A DNA stretch of 64,000 bases from Hirundichthys speculiger (taxonomy: Eukaryota > Chordata > Actinopteri > Beloniformes > Exocoetidae), in NCBI GenBank assembly GCA_018398805.1, contig JAGFBZ010000363.1:124001-188000 (forward strand), in the 5' to 3' direction. This document shows, one piece after another, positions 49,200-60,543 of this stretch. Every line of letters starts with the position of its first letter. Position 1 is the stretch's first letter. The position numbers and the translations under genes are program-made. Under the pieces are notes generated by a model that saw only the letters and a program-made list of their open reading frames with translations, had not been told where the DNA came from and searched no databases.

Positions 49200-49796
49200 C
49201 TACAAACCTCTGGCCAATGTTCTCCCTTTCTCTCTCTCTTTCTCTCTGTGTGCGCGTGTGTGCTTTTTTTCTTTTCTTTTTCTCGGTGAGGGGCTGGGAA
49301 AGGGGGGGCGCGCAACATAGTGCCGTGCCACATTGAAAAAAAAAAAAGCGAATCCGAAAGGCACATTTGCATGTGTCTCTGGACCATTTTTACTGGAACA
49401 GAGTGAATCGGCACCGGGAAGATCTCGGTTTCTCTTCCAGCTGCTCTTGCTCTATAGCTCGAGACATCCCGCAACTGGCCGTGGTCACAAGCTGCGACTT
49501 TGGAGCCGCTCAAGTTTGCAGGGCAGCAGGGATGATGCTGTCCACGGGACTGGGATGACGGTGTTTAAACACAGAAAGACACGCTCTACTTTTCACGTGA
49601 GATGCGACACAACTGTACAGCTCAGTTGGGAACACCTACACAGGCCGGTACTCTGAATGTATCCAGTCTACGTTCCGCTTGTTTCCACTGGACGTGCGTA
49701 AATGGAGGACGACGCGGACCGCATCCCGTGGTTTCTCTTGTGCTCCGTTTTTTCTCCTTCAGAATGAGAAGATACTATAATTAAGAGAGAAACACG
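49200..49796 (+). other. Candidate host promoter and non-coding first exon
   Basis: This is the longest stretch of the window enriched in CpG and GC, after a pyrimidine/TG-rich lead (CTCTCTCTTTCTCTCTGTG at about 49,228) and a G run near 49,300. The octamer ATTTGCAT lies at about 49,363. A consensus splice donor, CACG|GTAAGTC, ends it at 49,796/49,797. Short upstream frames are present, for example 49,532-49,558 (8 codons) and 49,702-49,767 (MEDDADRIPWFLLCSVFSPS...). None looks like a conserved protein. I infer a 5'-UTR exon of a + strand host gene whose coding exons lie beyond or late in the window. The exact transcription start cannot be read. Confidence 0.45.
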
Positions 49797-51575
49797 GTAA
49801 GTCAAGCAGTCTTTCCATTTTAAAATCAGTGGGCACACGGCTAGTTACCATTACGCACGGACCAGGGGCGCAAATGACAGGGAGCGACCAGTTAAGTTGA
49901 ATCTCCAGATAAAAAAAATCTCGTTAAACGCAAAGATCTAAGCTAAAGTCACTTACCAATCAATATATAACAGCAGAAAGTTCTAAAGTAATATGTGCAC
50001 AGGATATGCAATGGAGAGTGATAAGGTCACCGTGATTATTGTTGGCTCTTCATTACTCCTGACAGCTCCGTTTTACTGTCAGCGTGGGAATGAAGATGTT
50101 GCAAAGTAGGTTATGATAAGGTCACTGGAAGCCTCACACGAACGGAAATTAAAGCAAAGCTTTATATTACATAGTGGAGCATCAGGAAAAAAAAAAAGCC
50201 CGAACATCCCAAATAGAACCTATTTGAAGCTCTACTATCCGAGAAGTGATACGGATCCGATTTCTGATCTCAGAAGGAAGATTATAAAGATGTGAAGCCA
50301 AAACCAGAGTTTTGATCACTGATTACAACCTTGTAAAGGTTTACAGATCTGCCCTATAACTGTAAAGGGAAAATTGAGGTCAAAGGGACATTTTATGGCA
50401 GTGTGATTCCTGGAGTAAAGTTTTATATTTCGAGTGATTTGATTGCTTATTTTCAAAATAAGGTTTAAACTGTCAGTAATTTTGGAATGTGTGATTAGAT
50501 AGCGTAATAAACATGTGTCAGGGGTTCCAGAGAGGGTGGTGATGGACTGATGATGATGATGACAGGATTTCACATGCGTTTACTCCCAACATGGCACAAT
50601 TGTGGTACAGTTTTTGCAGATGAATTCATGCAGAATTTGTAGAGCTGCATAAGGAAATGCACAGCGATATTGATATGAGCCTGATAGGTCAAGACATTTG
50701 AGCATGCTGCATATATAGCCTACTAAATAATATATGTAGTATTTTTGTATCATTATAATAGATATTGATGATTGATAAAATTATCTTTTATAACTGGAAA
50801 TGTTTTGTTAAAAGAAATCCCTAATTAAGTGGGTTTGTGGTTGGTATGAGGAAGAGATTCATATATTTAGGTATAATGAAAAGATTCTTCTTTTGCCATT
50901 AAATGGAGGAGGAGAGGCAGGCACTCCAAACATCCAGCCCTTTTCAAGTTGGGAAAAAAGGACCTGTCATCTGTGCTCTCAAGCTTTTCAAAAATCCATC
51001 CTGGGATCTCTTCTCAGAGATAATGCTTCATATTTATTTATTTATTTTTGCTTTAAAGCTGACTGATGTGCCAGATGCTAAGAAAAGAATGAAAATCACC
51101 ATCATGATGTTTTATAGTACCAGCAAACTATCCCACCATTTTGGTGGCTGAAACCACACGTGAGGGTTATTCTCTCAGTCTCACACTGACAGCTTTTTGT
51201 CTGCCAACCTCTCATCCTCTGCACACACTAAAACACCCTCACACACACACAGCTAAGCCATCCGGATGAACCGTGGGACAGAGAACTGGATCAACAAATT
51301 GTTAGAATTTTGAGTTCAGTTCATGAACGTTCCTTACCAGATAATGATACACACACAAAAAAAAAAAAACCTGCAAACGCCATTTTTTTATTACAATAGA
51401 AATGAATGTGTCATTTCTCTGTACAATCATATCTCACATATAATAGAACATGTAATAAAGATGGCACATTTGAAAACTCATTATGTGACATCTAAAATTG
51501 TTTTAATAATTAATGGGAACAGAAATCTAGTGCCTGATTACTGGATGTACAATGTGTGCATTCAGGAGAAAGCCC

Positions 51576-51606
<31 letters not shown>

Positions 51607-53820
51607 AAAAACTATTATCTTCCATGTAATAAAATACCAGAATTCAGAAAAAGGAATGGAAAAAGTGGATCTCTTATCTCTCCTCTGCTTGGAGTCTCAT
51701 CGTTATTTCTCCTATAGAATACTGAATTATCCTGGAATCCCCCCCCCCCTGCTGGGGTACGGCTTTTGTTACTGAGGTACAAGTGAAGTGATGCCAAGAG
51801 TTTGGATTACATAAGATTAATAAAACATAAGGGGAATCAACACTCACAATACTGTTGCCACTTTACAACTGAGCTGGACAGATACACCTACACAAACACA
51901 CTGCTTCATCCAACTAATGAGCACTCCATCACTGATCACCGGAAACTGACACATATTTTTTTTTTAACTTGCCATATATGTCAGAATTGGCCTTCCTGCT
52001 GACACAGTATGTGATTTGGCTGGAGCTTTTCTAAGCTGTTGCAGGAAGAGGTAAATAAGTTGCCAGCTCATCCCACAAGGGACAAATGACATCCATGCTC
52101 ACACTCGCTTTCAGGGACAGTGAATCAACCTGATGAGTATCATTTTGGACCAGAGTATCTCCCGAAAGCCCCTGCAGATATGGGGGAACACGCAGAAGAA
52201 CAAGAACCACTGTGACATCACCTGTAGGTCTTCTAGAGAATGCTCTTGAGGCCTTGTTTTTCCTAACACTGCACATCACCATGTTGCAAATGGGTGGATT
52301 GAGCAGGCCTGGAAGCCGCCCACCTTAGTTCAGTCACAGCAAGTTAGCCATGTTGCCTTGGCTTTGCTCATGTTAACCTATAAAGCTAATTAATGTTACC
52401 TTCCATTGACTGACCAAATCTGTCAATCCATCCTCATATTTTGATGTCGCCACTGAAAAGAACAAGTAACGTAAGAGTTGAAGCGAGGATGTCCAATCAA
52501 GCAGGACCCTAAATGACTACATGACAGCAGGGCTTCGTCACAGCTAGCTCCTGGCTACATCGCCTGAGCCATGGCATGGGACCAGTGGAGCTCCATGGAG
52601 TTTGAATAATCTTTGGAGTCAGCCTCCAGTGGCCACTCAATTAACTGTGACTGAATTCCCTTCCTGGTTTGAAGGCAGATGTAGCCTCTCGGCTTTAAAC
52701 TGGGTATCGGTGCTAGCCAACACAGTACTGGACATATTTTTGAAGTGTACAGTTCCATGTGGGGCAAGAGTCTTGTGAGGAATTTGGATGTGAGATTGGG
52801 AATCCAAATAAAGAGGTTAGTTGTTCTTAAGTGTTAAGTACAAATGAGTCTGAATGTTCCCTATTGTTGCTTTAATGGACTTTAAAGGTCCATCTGAATG
52901 GTCACATATTCTCTCTACTGGGTTGCAAACTGGCAAAAAAAAAAGGAAAAAAAAAAAGAAAACACTTGATTTATGTCTGACAGTATTGTTGATAAAAGGT
53001 ATCAATTAAAATCCATTTTTCAAACATGTTAACGCAATGATGCAGTGCTTTATTTTCAACATCCTAGTCCAACTATTTACTTTTGTGGTTTTTAAGAAAG
53101 TCTGTGAAAACAAAAGGGGAACTCGAAGGTGTGTGTTTGGGACTTGTAAGTGTAATCATCTTGTGTGAAGTCCCATTCTCCATCTATATTAGCCGTTAGC
53201 TTGAGGGATACTGATTCATCAAAGTCATTTGTCTGCAGAAAAACGATCACGTTTGCTCATAAAGCTGCTAGCTGCCTCGTTCAGCTGAACCCTGAAGTGA
53301 ACGGATCGTTTCAGTAAGCAATTTGGCTTTCTTTGTTCACCCAAAAAAAAGGCCTGTCCTGTCTACACTTTTCTTGTTTCTAACCATCTTAGATTGAGAT
53401 TTTACATAAACGTTTTAAAATGTACTCATGCCTGTTTCCATTTTGACTTAAGCGGTGAAACTGGACTGCTGTCAGAAGCCATTCTGTTTCCGGCGGCTCT
53501 TGCTGCTTCCGGTAGGGATTTGTTTATAGGCGTTGCTATAAAGATCTTTTACTGGTTGTCTATGAGAAGAAGTCAGAGCCCCGTAGCATGAAAGTATTAA
53601 ATCATTCTAACAAAAAACATTAGAATATATTTTATTGTACTGACAAGAGCTGAAAAGCCACGATGAATAACTGTGACTGAAGCTCCCATTTACGCCTGTG
53701 TGTCACCCTTTCAGCCACATCGTTAGCAACACCCCCCCTCCCCCACAACATTGCCCGACACTGCCTCCATTGAGAAACACCTGTGTAGAAGGTTTTAGGT
53801 ATAGGTATATACAAAATGTA
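49797..53820. other. Non-genic, presumably intronic sequence
   Basis: No exon-like frame with good splice context was found. It contains the C/A homopolymer tract listed next and an A-rich stretch at 52,936-52,958. Confidence 0.5.
51571..51611. repeat. Poly-C (about 25) joined to poly-A (about 16)
   Basis: A pure C run is followed directly by a pure A run. Frames through it encode Pro and Lys only because of composition. Homopolymers of this length are a frequent site of assembly error. Confidence 0.95.
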
Positions 53821-53829
53821 AACAAAGTT

Positions 53830-54790
53830 ATGTGCAGTCTATAGTGTTCTGTCGACTAGTATATTGCACAGAGTATTACAGTACATTCACAGGGTCGTGT
53901 ATAAGGTGCAGAGTGTTATTTACAGTTATTGTTCAGAGCAGTGATGGCTCTGGGGAAAAAGCTGTCCCTGAGCCTGTTTGTCCAAGTTCTGTGGGACCTA
54001 TACCGTCGGCCCAAGGGTAGTAGGTCGAACAGGTGGTTACTGGGGTGGGATGAGTTCTGGATGATGCTGGTTGCTCTGTACACAGCCTTGAGGGGAACCG
54101 GTGCTGAGTGTGATGGTGGAGGAGAGGTAGGGACCAAGTTTCACGGACTGTGGGCGATCCATGAGGAAGTCCTTGATCCACTGTCAGATGGGGGTGGAGA
54201 TGGCCAGGTCTGACAGTGTGTGGACCAGGATCTCCGGGATGATATTGTTGAACGCTGAGCTGAAGTCCAGGAAGAGCATCCTAACGTAGCTCCCCAGGTG
54301 CTCCAGGTGGCTCAATGCGGTGTGGAGCGCTATGGTGATGGCGTCCTCTGTGGATCGGTTTGCCCTGTAGGCAAACTGATGGAGGTCCAGAGTGGGAGGC
54401 AGACAGGTCTTGATGTGCTGTGAGACCAGTCTTTCAAAGCACTTCATGACCACAGGCGTAAGTGCCACAGGCCTGTAGTCATTTAGGCTCTCCACTGCTG
54501 ACTTCTTGGGGACGGGGATGATGGTGGAGGCTTTAAGGCACGGTGGAATGATAGCCTGCGACAGGGACAGGTTAAAAATGCTGGTGAACACTCCAGCCAG
54601 TTGGTCGGCACAAGATATGGGAAGGAATGATTTCCTGTACCAAGCTGTATTGTAGCAAACCTGAAGAAGCCTGTGACTGAAAAAACTCATCTGTCTGATC
54701 ACTTTGTTGTGTAAAAGATAAGCAGTGTTTGCCATTAAGTTTTGCAACATATGCAACATTCTTCTTTGCACAATCAGCTCCAGGGACTCC
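53830..54790 (-). pseudogene. L2/CR1-type LINE, 3' part with RT core deletion
   Basis: On the minus strand, [79 protein letters not shown] and [18 protein letters not shown] (first catalytic Asp) form one open 195-residue frame. After a frameshift near 54,184, [16 protein letters not shown] continues towards the 'STGSPQG' region (about 54,100). The YxDD segment is missing, and sequence jumps to the ORF end, [20 protein letters not shown] and FFPRAITALNNNCK (about 53,918-54,080). The 3' UTR follows towards 53,830. It encodes part of a retrotransposon polymerase and is inactive. Confidence 0.85.
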
Positions 54791-54899
54791 AGAGCCGGCC
54801 TCCTCTGGAGTCTTGGTTACTTTATATCTGAAGTCCTTTGCCACCTACCCCTCTTCTCCCAGGCTCAAAACAGTGTTAGACTTATTTCTGGTCCTCCTA

Positions 54900-55745
54900 A
54901 ACTAACCTCCTAATCTCCTTCATCTTGTTCACGTTCTAGATGACATAATGGTTCCCACAAAGCCAGCCACCAGTTCTCTGTAGCCTCCTTCCCACCACTG
55001 ATGCATCTCACAATAGAGGAATTATCTGTGTAGTTCTGCAAGTTGAAAGACTGATTTGAAGTCCTGAGATAAAGAGAAGCAGTGAGCGTACAGTCCCCTG
55101 TGGAGCTCCTGTGCCACTGGTACGGTGTGTTTGTGAGGCAGTCAATACCCAAAGCAATTGCTGGGGGATCCACTTGCATTTTCTGGTGATTGTCACACAG
55201 CATATGAGACTGAACTGTGTTAAACACACCGTGCTGCTTACTTTCTCCAGATGAGATTTGGCTGACTGAAGCTGATGCAGTGACTCCTCAAACATGTCTG
55301 TTTTCTTACTCAGCCTGGTCAAAAACTATCTCCAAGACTTTAATAACGTGGTATGTCAGGCCATCTCGTCCATAGTCACTGAAGGCATGGGATTTTTTTT
55401 AGGTACTTTTCAGGTACAAGGCACAATGTCTTCCAGAGCACTGGAATGTTCTCCTATTTCAAGCGAAAGCTGAAGGGGGCCTGTAGAAACTCACAAAGCC
55501 GGGTCATGCAAGCATGTCACACTCTACGGCTGACACTATCTAGACCTGCAGGCTTGTTCTGATTCAGTCTCCACAGCTGCCTCTTCACCTGGCTGCTAGA
55601 GACAGAGAGGAGAGCGGGGGAGGCAGAGGGGGAGGCAGAGGGGTTTTCAGTGTTTCCTAATGCAGGGGAAGACGGTGATGGGGCTGTATTCAGATCCGTG
55701 GATAACATCCCCCTCAATAATAGCTTTAAAAATCCACTCACTCAA
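54900..55745 (-). pseudogene. L2/CR1-type LINE fragment, upstream copy
   Basis: Begins with SSQVKRQLWRLNQNKPAGLD (about 55,520-55,600), the start of the RT domain in the same family as the 26.8-kb copy. After badly decayed sequence, THRTSGTGAPQGTV (about 55,085-55,130) gives the RT 'GAPQG' motif, and NLQNYTDNSSIVRCISGG (about 54,990-55,045) holds the catalytic site. There the usual (F/Y)xDD reads YTDN, so one catalytic Asp is lost. The order shows this is an independent copy lying 5' of the 54-kb element, not its missing middle. Confidence 0.75.
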
Positions 55746-57273
55746 AAGTACAGATATATATACAAAAAAAAAAGCCTTTAGACTTGATTTAGCCATTTAT
55801 GTCCAGTTATAAAAAGCCAGTTTGATTTGTGAATGTGTCAGCAGCAATATACAGTCCTCCCTCTCCTCAGAGCTGATTTCCAGTTTGAACACAAGCCAAG
55901 CCAACTTTATTTATAAAGCACTTTAAAAAACACCAACCACTGACCAAAGTACTGAACGTATGACTGAATCACTCCGATAATTCCAGCTGGAATTGAGGAT
56001 AAAATTTGTTTTTTGATTTTTTTAAGCAGAATACAAGTTGAGTTTCTGGGTGATGCATAGTGGGAGAGAATCATTTGCATTTTCATAGAGACAGATATAG
56101 TGAAGGTGTAGAATTATTTTGTATATGAGCCACATAAGCTGAATGATGAGATTACATCAAAGAAAAAAAAAAAAAAACTTCAGCAGCTACTGTACATTCT
56201 TTTGGCATTTTAAATAACTGCAAAAAAAAAAAAAAGCAAAAAAACAGTGTGTCTGCTTTATGACAAAGTGCAAACTTTATTATGCCAAACGCACAGGCCA
56301 GTCAATCACAACAATAAATCACAAATTATTTCTCCCTTTTTCAGTACTTAATGCTCAAATAAAAGCACAGGAGACATTCAGTGGTGAACATTCAGTGTGC
56401 TGCTCACAAGCACGTGTGCGTTACAAACAAAAGCCCTAAAGGCAGCAGTGCTGTCTGTCACTGGTTGACCAGTAAACGGACTCTGAAAGGGCAATTTAGT
56501 AACATCTGAGAAGCAACCGTCTGGCCTGCTCCGCTAAAGACATGCTAAGTCGGCTTTGGTGCATAGCTACGGCTGAGCTGCGTCAGTTTGTTCGTGGCAG
56601 GTCTGGCTGCACTGTGCCAGACCTTGTGAATTGTGGCCAGTTGGGTCAATGAGATTGTTCCCACCAGAAGAGCCCCTGAAGCAATCGCCCGCTCTGCTAA
56701 GCTAAAGATGTGTGCCACGTTCGTTTCACCAATCAGTCTAGCGTCGACTTACATACGGCAGATTGAGTTTGCCGGAAGTCAGACGCATGAATGGCATTGA
56801 GAATTGACACAAATAAAATACCACCAGCTGGTTTCAACTTGCACATTGACATTACTTAAACATTCACGGGAGGATCTAGGAAGAAGGTTTCGCTGATGTT
56901 GAAAAGCAAATTTTATCTAACACTACCCATCCTTTCTTCTAAGGATAAGAGCAGAGAGAGAAAACATTGCAAGAAATATCTTTTAACAAGCAGATTACTG
57001 AATGAGTTTTACTTCATCTCAAGAACTTCGGGTGAGCTCATAACCTCGTGAATGTTCACAAGTGCTTCTAAAATGCTTCTGGTGGAACGTGTGGTCACGT
57101 TAAGGGTAGCTCAAATCCACAGCGTAGCTTGACTAAGTAACTTCTGCTCCTGCTGGGTCTGAAAGGCAAGAGTGGGAAAACTGTCCACTAGTTGCAAATA
57201 TTTGGAAGAGACCAAGTTAATTACCTCATATAGGGGCAAAATAGGCAGCTGGGATGATTTGTTTTCCTTAGTA
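55746..57273. other. Non-genic sequence with one repeat fragment
   Basis: Holds A-rich runs near 56,160-56,175 and 56,222-56,235 and a TTTATTTATAAAGCACTTTA repeat box at 55,911-55,930 (same type as at 1.65 kb). No exon recognised. Confidence 0.5.
55895..55990. repeat. Teleost interspersed repeat fragment
   Basis: AGCCAAGCCAACTTTATTTA, then GCACTTTAAAAAACACC and GACCAAAGTACTG, is the familiar order of a fish dispersed repeat. It is related to the box at 1.65 kb. Class not determined. Confidence 0.45.
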
Positions 57274-57998
57274 CTGTATTTTTTGGACTATAAGCCGCAC
57301 CTGAATATAAGCCGCACCCATTAAAATATAAACGAAGTATATATTTTGTCACATATAAGCACCGGACTATAAGCCGCTGGTATCATGGCTGAGAAATAAG
57401 ATATTTACATCAAAAGATTTTGTACCATAAGTGTTTATTCATATACCTGATCTAACTTTTCCTCCTCCTGTGTACTGAAACCACCCCACACAGCAAAGAC
57501 ATCTGGAACAGACCCGCGAAATGGACCCGTATCGGAGTCCACTTGCACTCAGTGCCGGATCCGCTTTGGAGCCAGATCGCGGACCTGCTGGCTCCACGCT
57601 GTGTCCGGTCTGCATCTGCGATTAAAACCTTACCTCTGCAGCAGGTCTGCTCAGAACCCTGAAATCCACTGGGGAACCAACAAACTGACTGGACAAACTG
57701 ATAAATCCAGGTGTGTCCGAGTAGCTACAATGGTCAGACACACCTGAATTAATCAGTTTGTCCAATAATAATAGGTATTGATGCTCACAAAATGAATGTA
57801 GAGTAGCATAGCCAACATAGGCTACTGAACATAACAGAATAGCTTTTAACTACTTGGTTTGTTTTTTGGTTTTTGCACTTCCTGCTAGAGCGCCCCCTGA
57901 GGGCTGAAGAAAAATTCATAGAAAAGCTGCATCTCTGTATAAGCCTCATGATTTAAAGTGTGGGACAAAAGTAGCAGCTTATAGTCCAGAAAATACGG
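57274..57998. mobile_element. TA-flanked inverted-repeat DNA element (725 bp)
   Basis: The left end reads CTGTATTTTTTGGACTATAA and the right end, reverse-complemented, CCGTATTTTCTGGACTATAA (18 of 20 match). TA lies on both sides (57,272-57,273 and 57,999-58,000). TATAAGCCGCAC words repeat within the left end. This is a widespread vertebrate repeat terminus, and the TA duplication points to the Tc1/mariner superfamily. No transposase is inside. A 27-bp inverted repeat nests within it. Confidence 0.8.
57691..57763. repeat. Internal 27-bp stem-loop
   Basis: 57,691-57,717 (starting GGACAAACTGAT) pairs with 57,737-57,763 (ending ATCAGTTTGTCC) with three mismatches and a 19-base loop. It is probably a second, smaller foldback insertion inside the TA-flanked element. 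No duplication is visible. Confidence 0.8.
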
Positions 57999-58000
57999 TA

Positions 58001-59352
58001 ATACTCATGCATCAATCTACGTTCTTGAATCAAAATCCAAGCAACCTTTTTTTTTTTGGTAATCCAGCTCAACGAAACTTCAAAAGACATGCAGGTGTAG
58101 TCCTTCCCAACAAATAAAAAATGTTCATGCTGTCTACTTAACCTCACATTGCCTGCATTGCTCCATCCACTGAGGGGTCTCACAATGGGGGAGACTGTGT
58201 TAGGAAGAGCACCTGATGTAAAAAATCATGATGCGTGGAGCACAACGATCTGCTATGGTGACTCCTAAAAAGTAAAAGCTGAATGGACTTCCTTTCCTCT
58301 TAAGTTAAAGTGAGTGTGGAGAGGTAAATATATAGTAGGTATCACTAGAAAGTGTAATAATAATAACTATAGGCAACAAGGCTTCCCAAGCAGGTACTTG
58401 TGAAATCTTGACTTGTAATATACATGAAGGTCAGTGTGAAGCCTCCCGGGGAGATGCAAAACTGTTTGTGCTCCCCAGCTATTTCATTGTGATTCACAGG
58501 CAGTACTGTAGAAATGAGGAGCACCGCCTGTGTAATACACTGCATGTTTGTTTGAGTCTGCCAATTCATGACTGGAATTTCATGAATCTAACACCAGAAG
58601 GTGACTGGTTTATGTTTTAGGCTGAAACCCGGAGAACAAGAAGCAGATCTGCAGCAGCTCTGTAGTTTCTCTTTACTGAATGTATACTGCCCCCCCCCCC
58701 AGCATGTCAGGTTCTTCCAGACGTTATAAAACAAAATACCTGAGGTAATTTAACACCGTGTCCACAAAAAGGTGTCTGTCCCGCAGTCTGTTGTTTACAT
58801 TACTGCGCAGCACGTGACTTGGCCGATAGCAGCGTCGCAGCTGAGCAGATGGCGGGGCAGCATCTGTGAAGACGAGCTTAGCAGTCAGCTGTAAAAACGC
58901 TCTTTCCCGAGAATGCAGCAACACTTCGGAGTGTCAGAGGTAGACACATTCACGCAGGCGACCGGTTCTGTAGTAATCAATTGTCGAATAATGATCTGGA
59001 GATCCTGGGAGTGCGGACGCTGACACCATCCTCATTAGGTGACTCAAGGGTGGACATGAATGCAGGCGGGAAAAAAAGATGACACACCGGTCACACCTCT
59101 GTAAAGCATTACCTGGAAACCAGTGTGTCAAGACAAAGCAGACCTTCAGTATTGTTTGGGAAGTTTTGTAAGTCGGAAAAAAACAGAGGGAAAGAACAGA
59201 CAATGAATTTTAAATCAAGGTCAGAGGTCAGCAAGCGCCTGCTCAAAGCCATAGAGCCACACTGTTCTGCACTGAACACTTGCCAGGTGACGTTTATGAA
59301 ATGTCCCTGTCATCTCCTCAATAATTCTTTTACAGGTAAACCACTTCGCAAT

Positions 59353-59391
<39 letters not shown>

Positions 59392-59791
59392 ACTACAGGA
59401 GGAATCTGTAAAAGCAATCCTAGGGACATTTTCTCATGCCATTTCAGGCATCAGTTTGTTCCCAATGCTATTATTTTAGGCCATTATTGAATAAAATCAA
59501 ATCAAATAACTGAAAGACAGTTCTGACAGAACAGCTGCCGTGGTCTATGAGGTTTATCATGTTCCTCATTTTTGCTGGGACTAATTTGGTTGTTGGGTTT
59601 TCAGGTTTTTTTTCAGTTTGATATAATATATATACAGTCTATTGCAGTTGGTTTTGCTTCCTGTGTTTTTTGTTTCACGCATGTTTTCTGCTTTTTGACT
59701 GTCATGAAGATCTTTTCTGTTGATCATTACTCTTTTATTTATTCTGCTTTCTTTTTTTCATTGCATGGGTGTGCACTTGTCTCATGCACAC
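58001..59791. other. Non-genic; CpG-richer patch and homopolymers
   Basis: 58,760-59,060 is richer in CpG (ATTACTGCGCAGCACGTGAC and neighbours), with no recognised exon or element ends. A C10 run lies at 58,691-58,700 and a T run of about 32 at 59,357-59,388. Confidence 0.45.
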
Positions 59792-59971
59792 TTAGGGCCT
59801 GATTTACTAAGATCCTAAATAAAGAGTACTAAATTGCGTGTGCACTGAAAAAGTTTGCGCGTGCTGTTGTTGTGTGTTTTGCGGGTGATCAACTAAGAAT
59901 GCTCGCGCAATTGATAACGGGTGCAAACCGCAGTATTTAAATGAGGTGTTGCGTGTCTTACGGTTTGCGCC

Positions 59972-60252
59972 ATGGAGAGTCTGGATGGAAAGCAGGATAG
60001 ACGCAAGCGCAAAATGAAATTTGACGAGTTGGAGTTAGAGATATTAGTGGAAGAGGCAAATAAACACATTCATGAACTAAAGCAAAGAAATTTAAACATT
60101 AAAGAAACGCAATATGGGAGAAAATGTGCGATGGAATAAATGCAGTTGGTAAGACAAAAAGAACGGCAGATGAGGTTAAAAGAAGGTGGCAAGATATAAC
60201 TAAAGAAAAAGTGGCCTTTAATAAAACTTCGGCAAACAAGACGGGTGGTTAA
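59972..60252 (+). pseudogene. Myb/SANT-like DNA-binding protein of Harbinger (NAIF1-like), frameshifted
   Basis: The frame MESLDGKQDRRKRKMKFDEL, then EILVEEANKHIHELKQRNLN, is the start of the Myb/SANT-like domain typical of Harbinger-encoded proteins and their host relatives. It stops at 60,137 after a frame change near 60,107. The other frame continues the domain: WEKMCDGINAVGKTKRTADE, then VKRRWQDITKEKVAFNKTSA, to a stop at 60,250. The regularly spaced Trp residues (in IWEKM and RRWQD) mark the Myb-like helices. The protein's role is to bind element ends and assist nuclear entry of the transposase. The copy is broken by one indel and otherwise well preserved. Confidence 0.85.
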
Positions 60253-60415
60253 GTGGCCGTTGAGAAGTTCAAGCCTCCATAACCGCGGAGCGCTGTCATT
60301 ACGGAGATGCGTCTCTGCGCGCAGCTGTGGCATCAATGAGTGGAGCTGTGGCTGGAGCCGACTCGTCCTCACACACTACTCATTCGTAAAAAAAGTATAT
60401 GTTTTTTCATAAAAT

Positions 60416-60543
60416 CCATCCATCCATCCATCCATCCATCCATTAGCTTCCGCTTATCCGAAGTCGGGTCGCTGGGGCAGCAGCTTCAGAGGTCCAGATC
60501 CCCCGGCCGCTTCCACCAGCTCCTCTGGGAGAATCCCGAGGCG
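60416..60543 (-). mobile_element. Rex3/RTE 3'-tail insertion with 13-bp TSD
   Basis: TTTTTCATAAAAT is duplicated at 60,403-60,415 and 60,544-60,556. The (CCAT)n at the left is the 3' tail of a minus-strand insertion, and GCTTCCGCTTATCCGAAGTC and GGGGCAGCAGCTTCAGAGG are standard words of the Rex3 3' UTR. Only 128 bp were inserted, as is usual for 5'-truncated RTE copies. It is younger than the Harbinger element it interrupts. Confidence 0.92.

Noticed and set aside
49333..49656. 107-residue frame in the CpG-rich island as a protein
   Set aside because: Three overlapping frames are open simply because of GC content. None has a motif, and the region reads better as a 5'-UTR.
51323..51775. 150-residue plus-strand frame
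   Set aside because: It runs through the poly-C/poly-A tract (Pro then Lys runs) and has no other coding signature.
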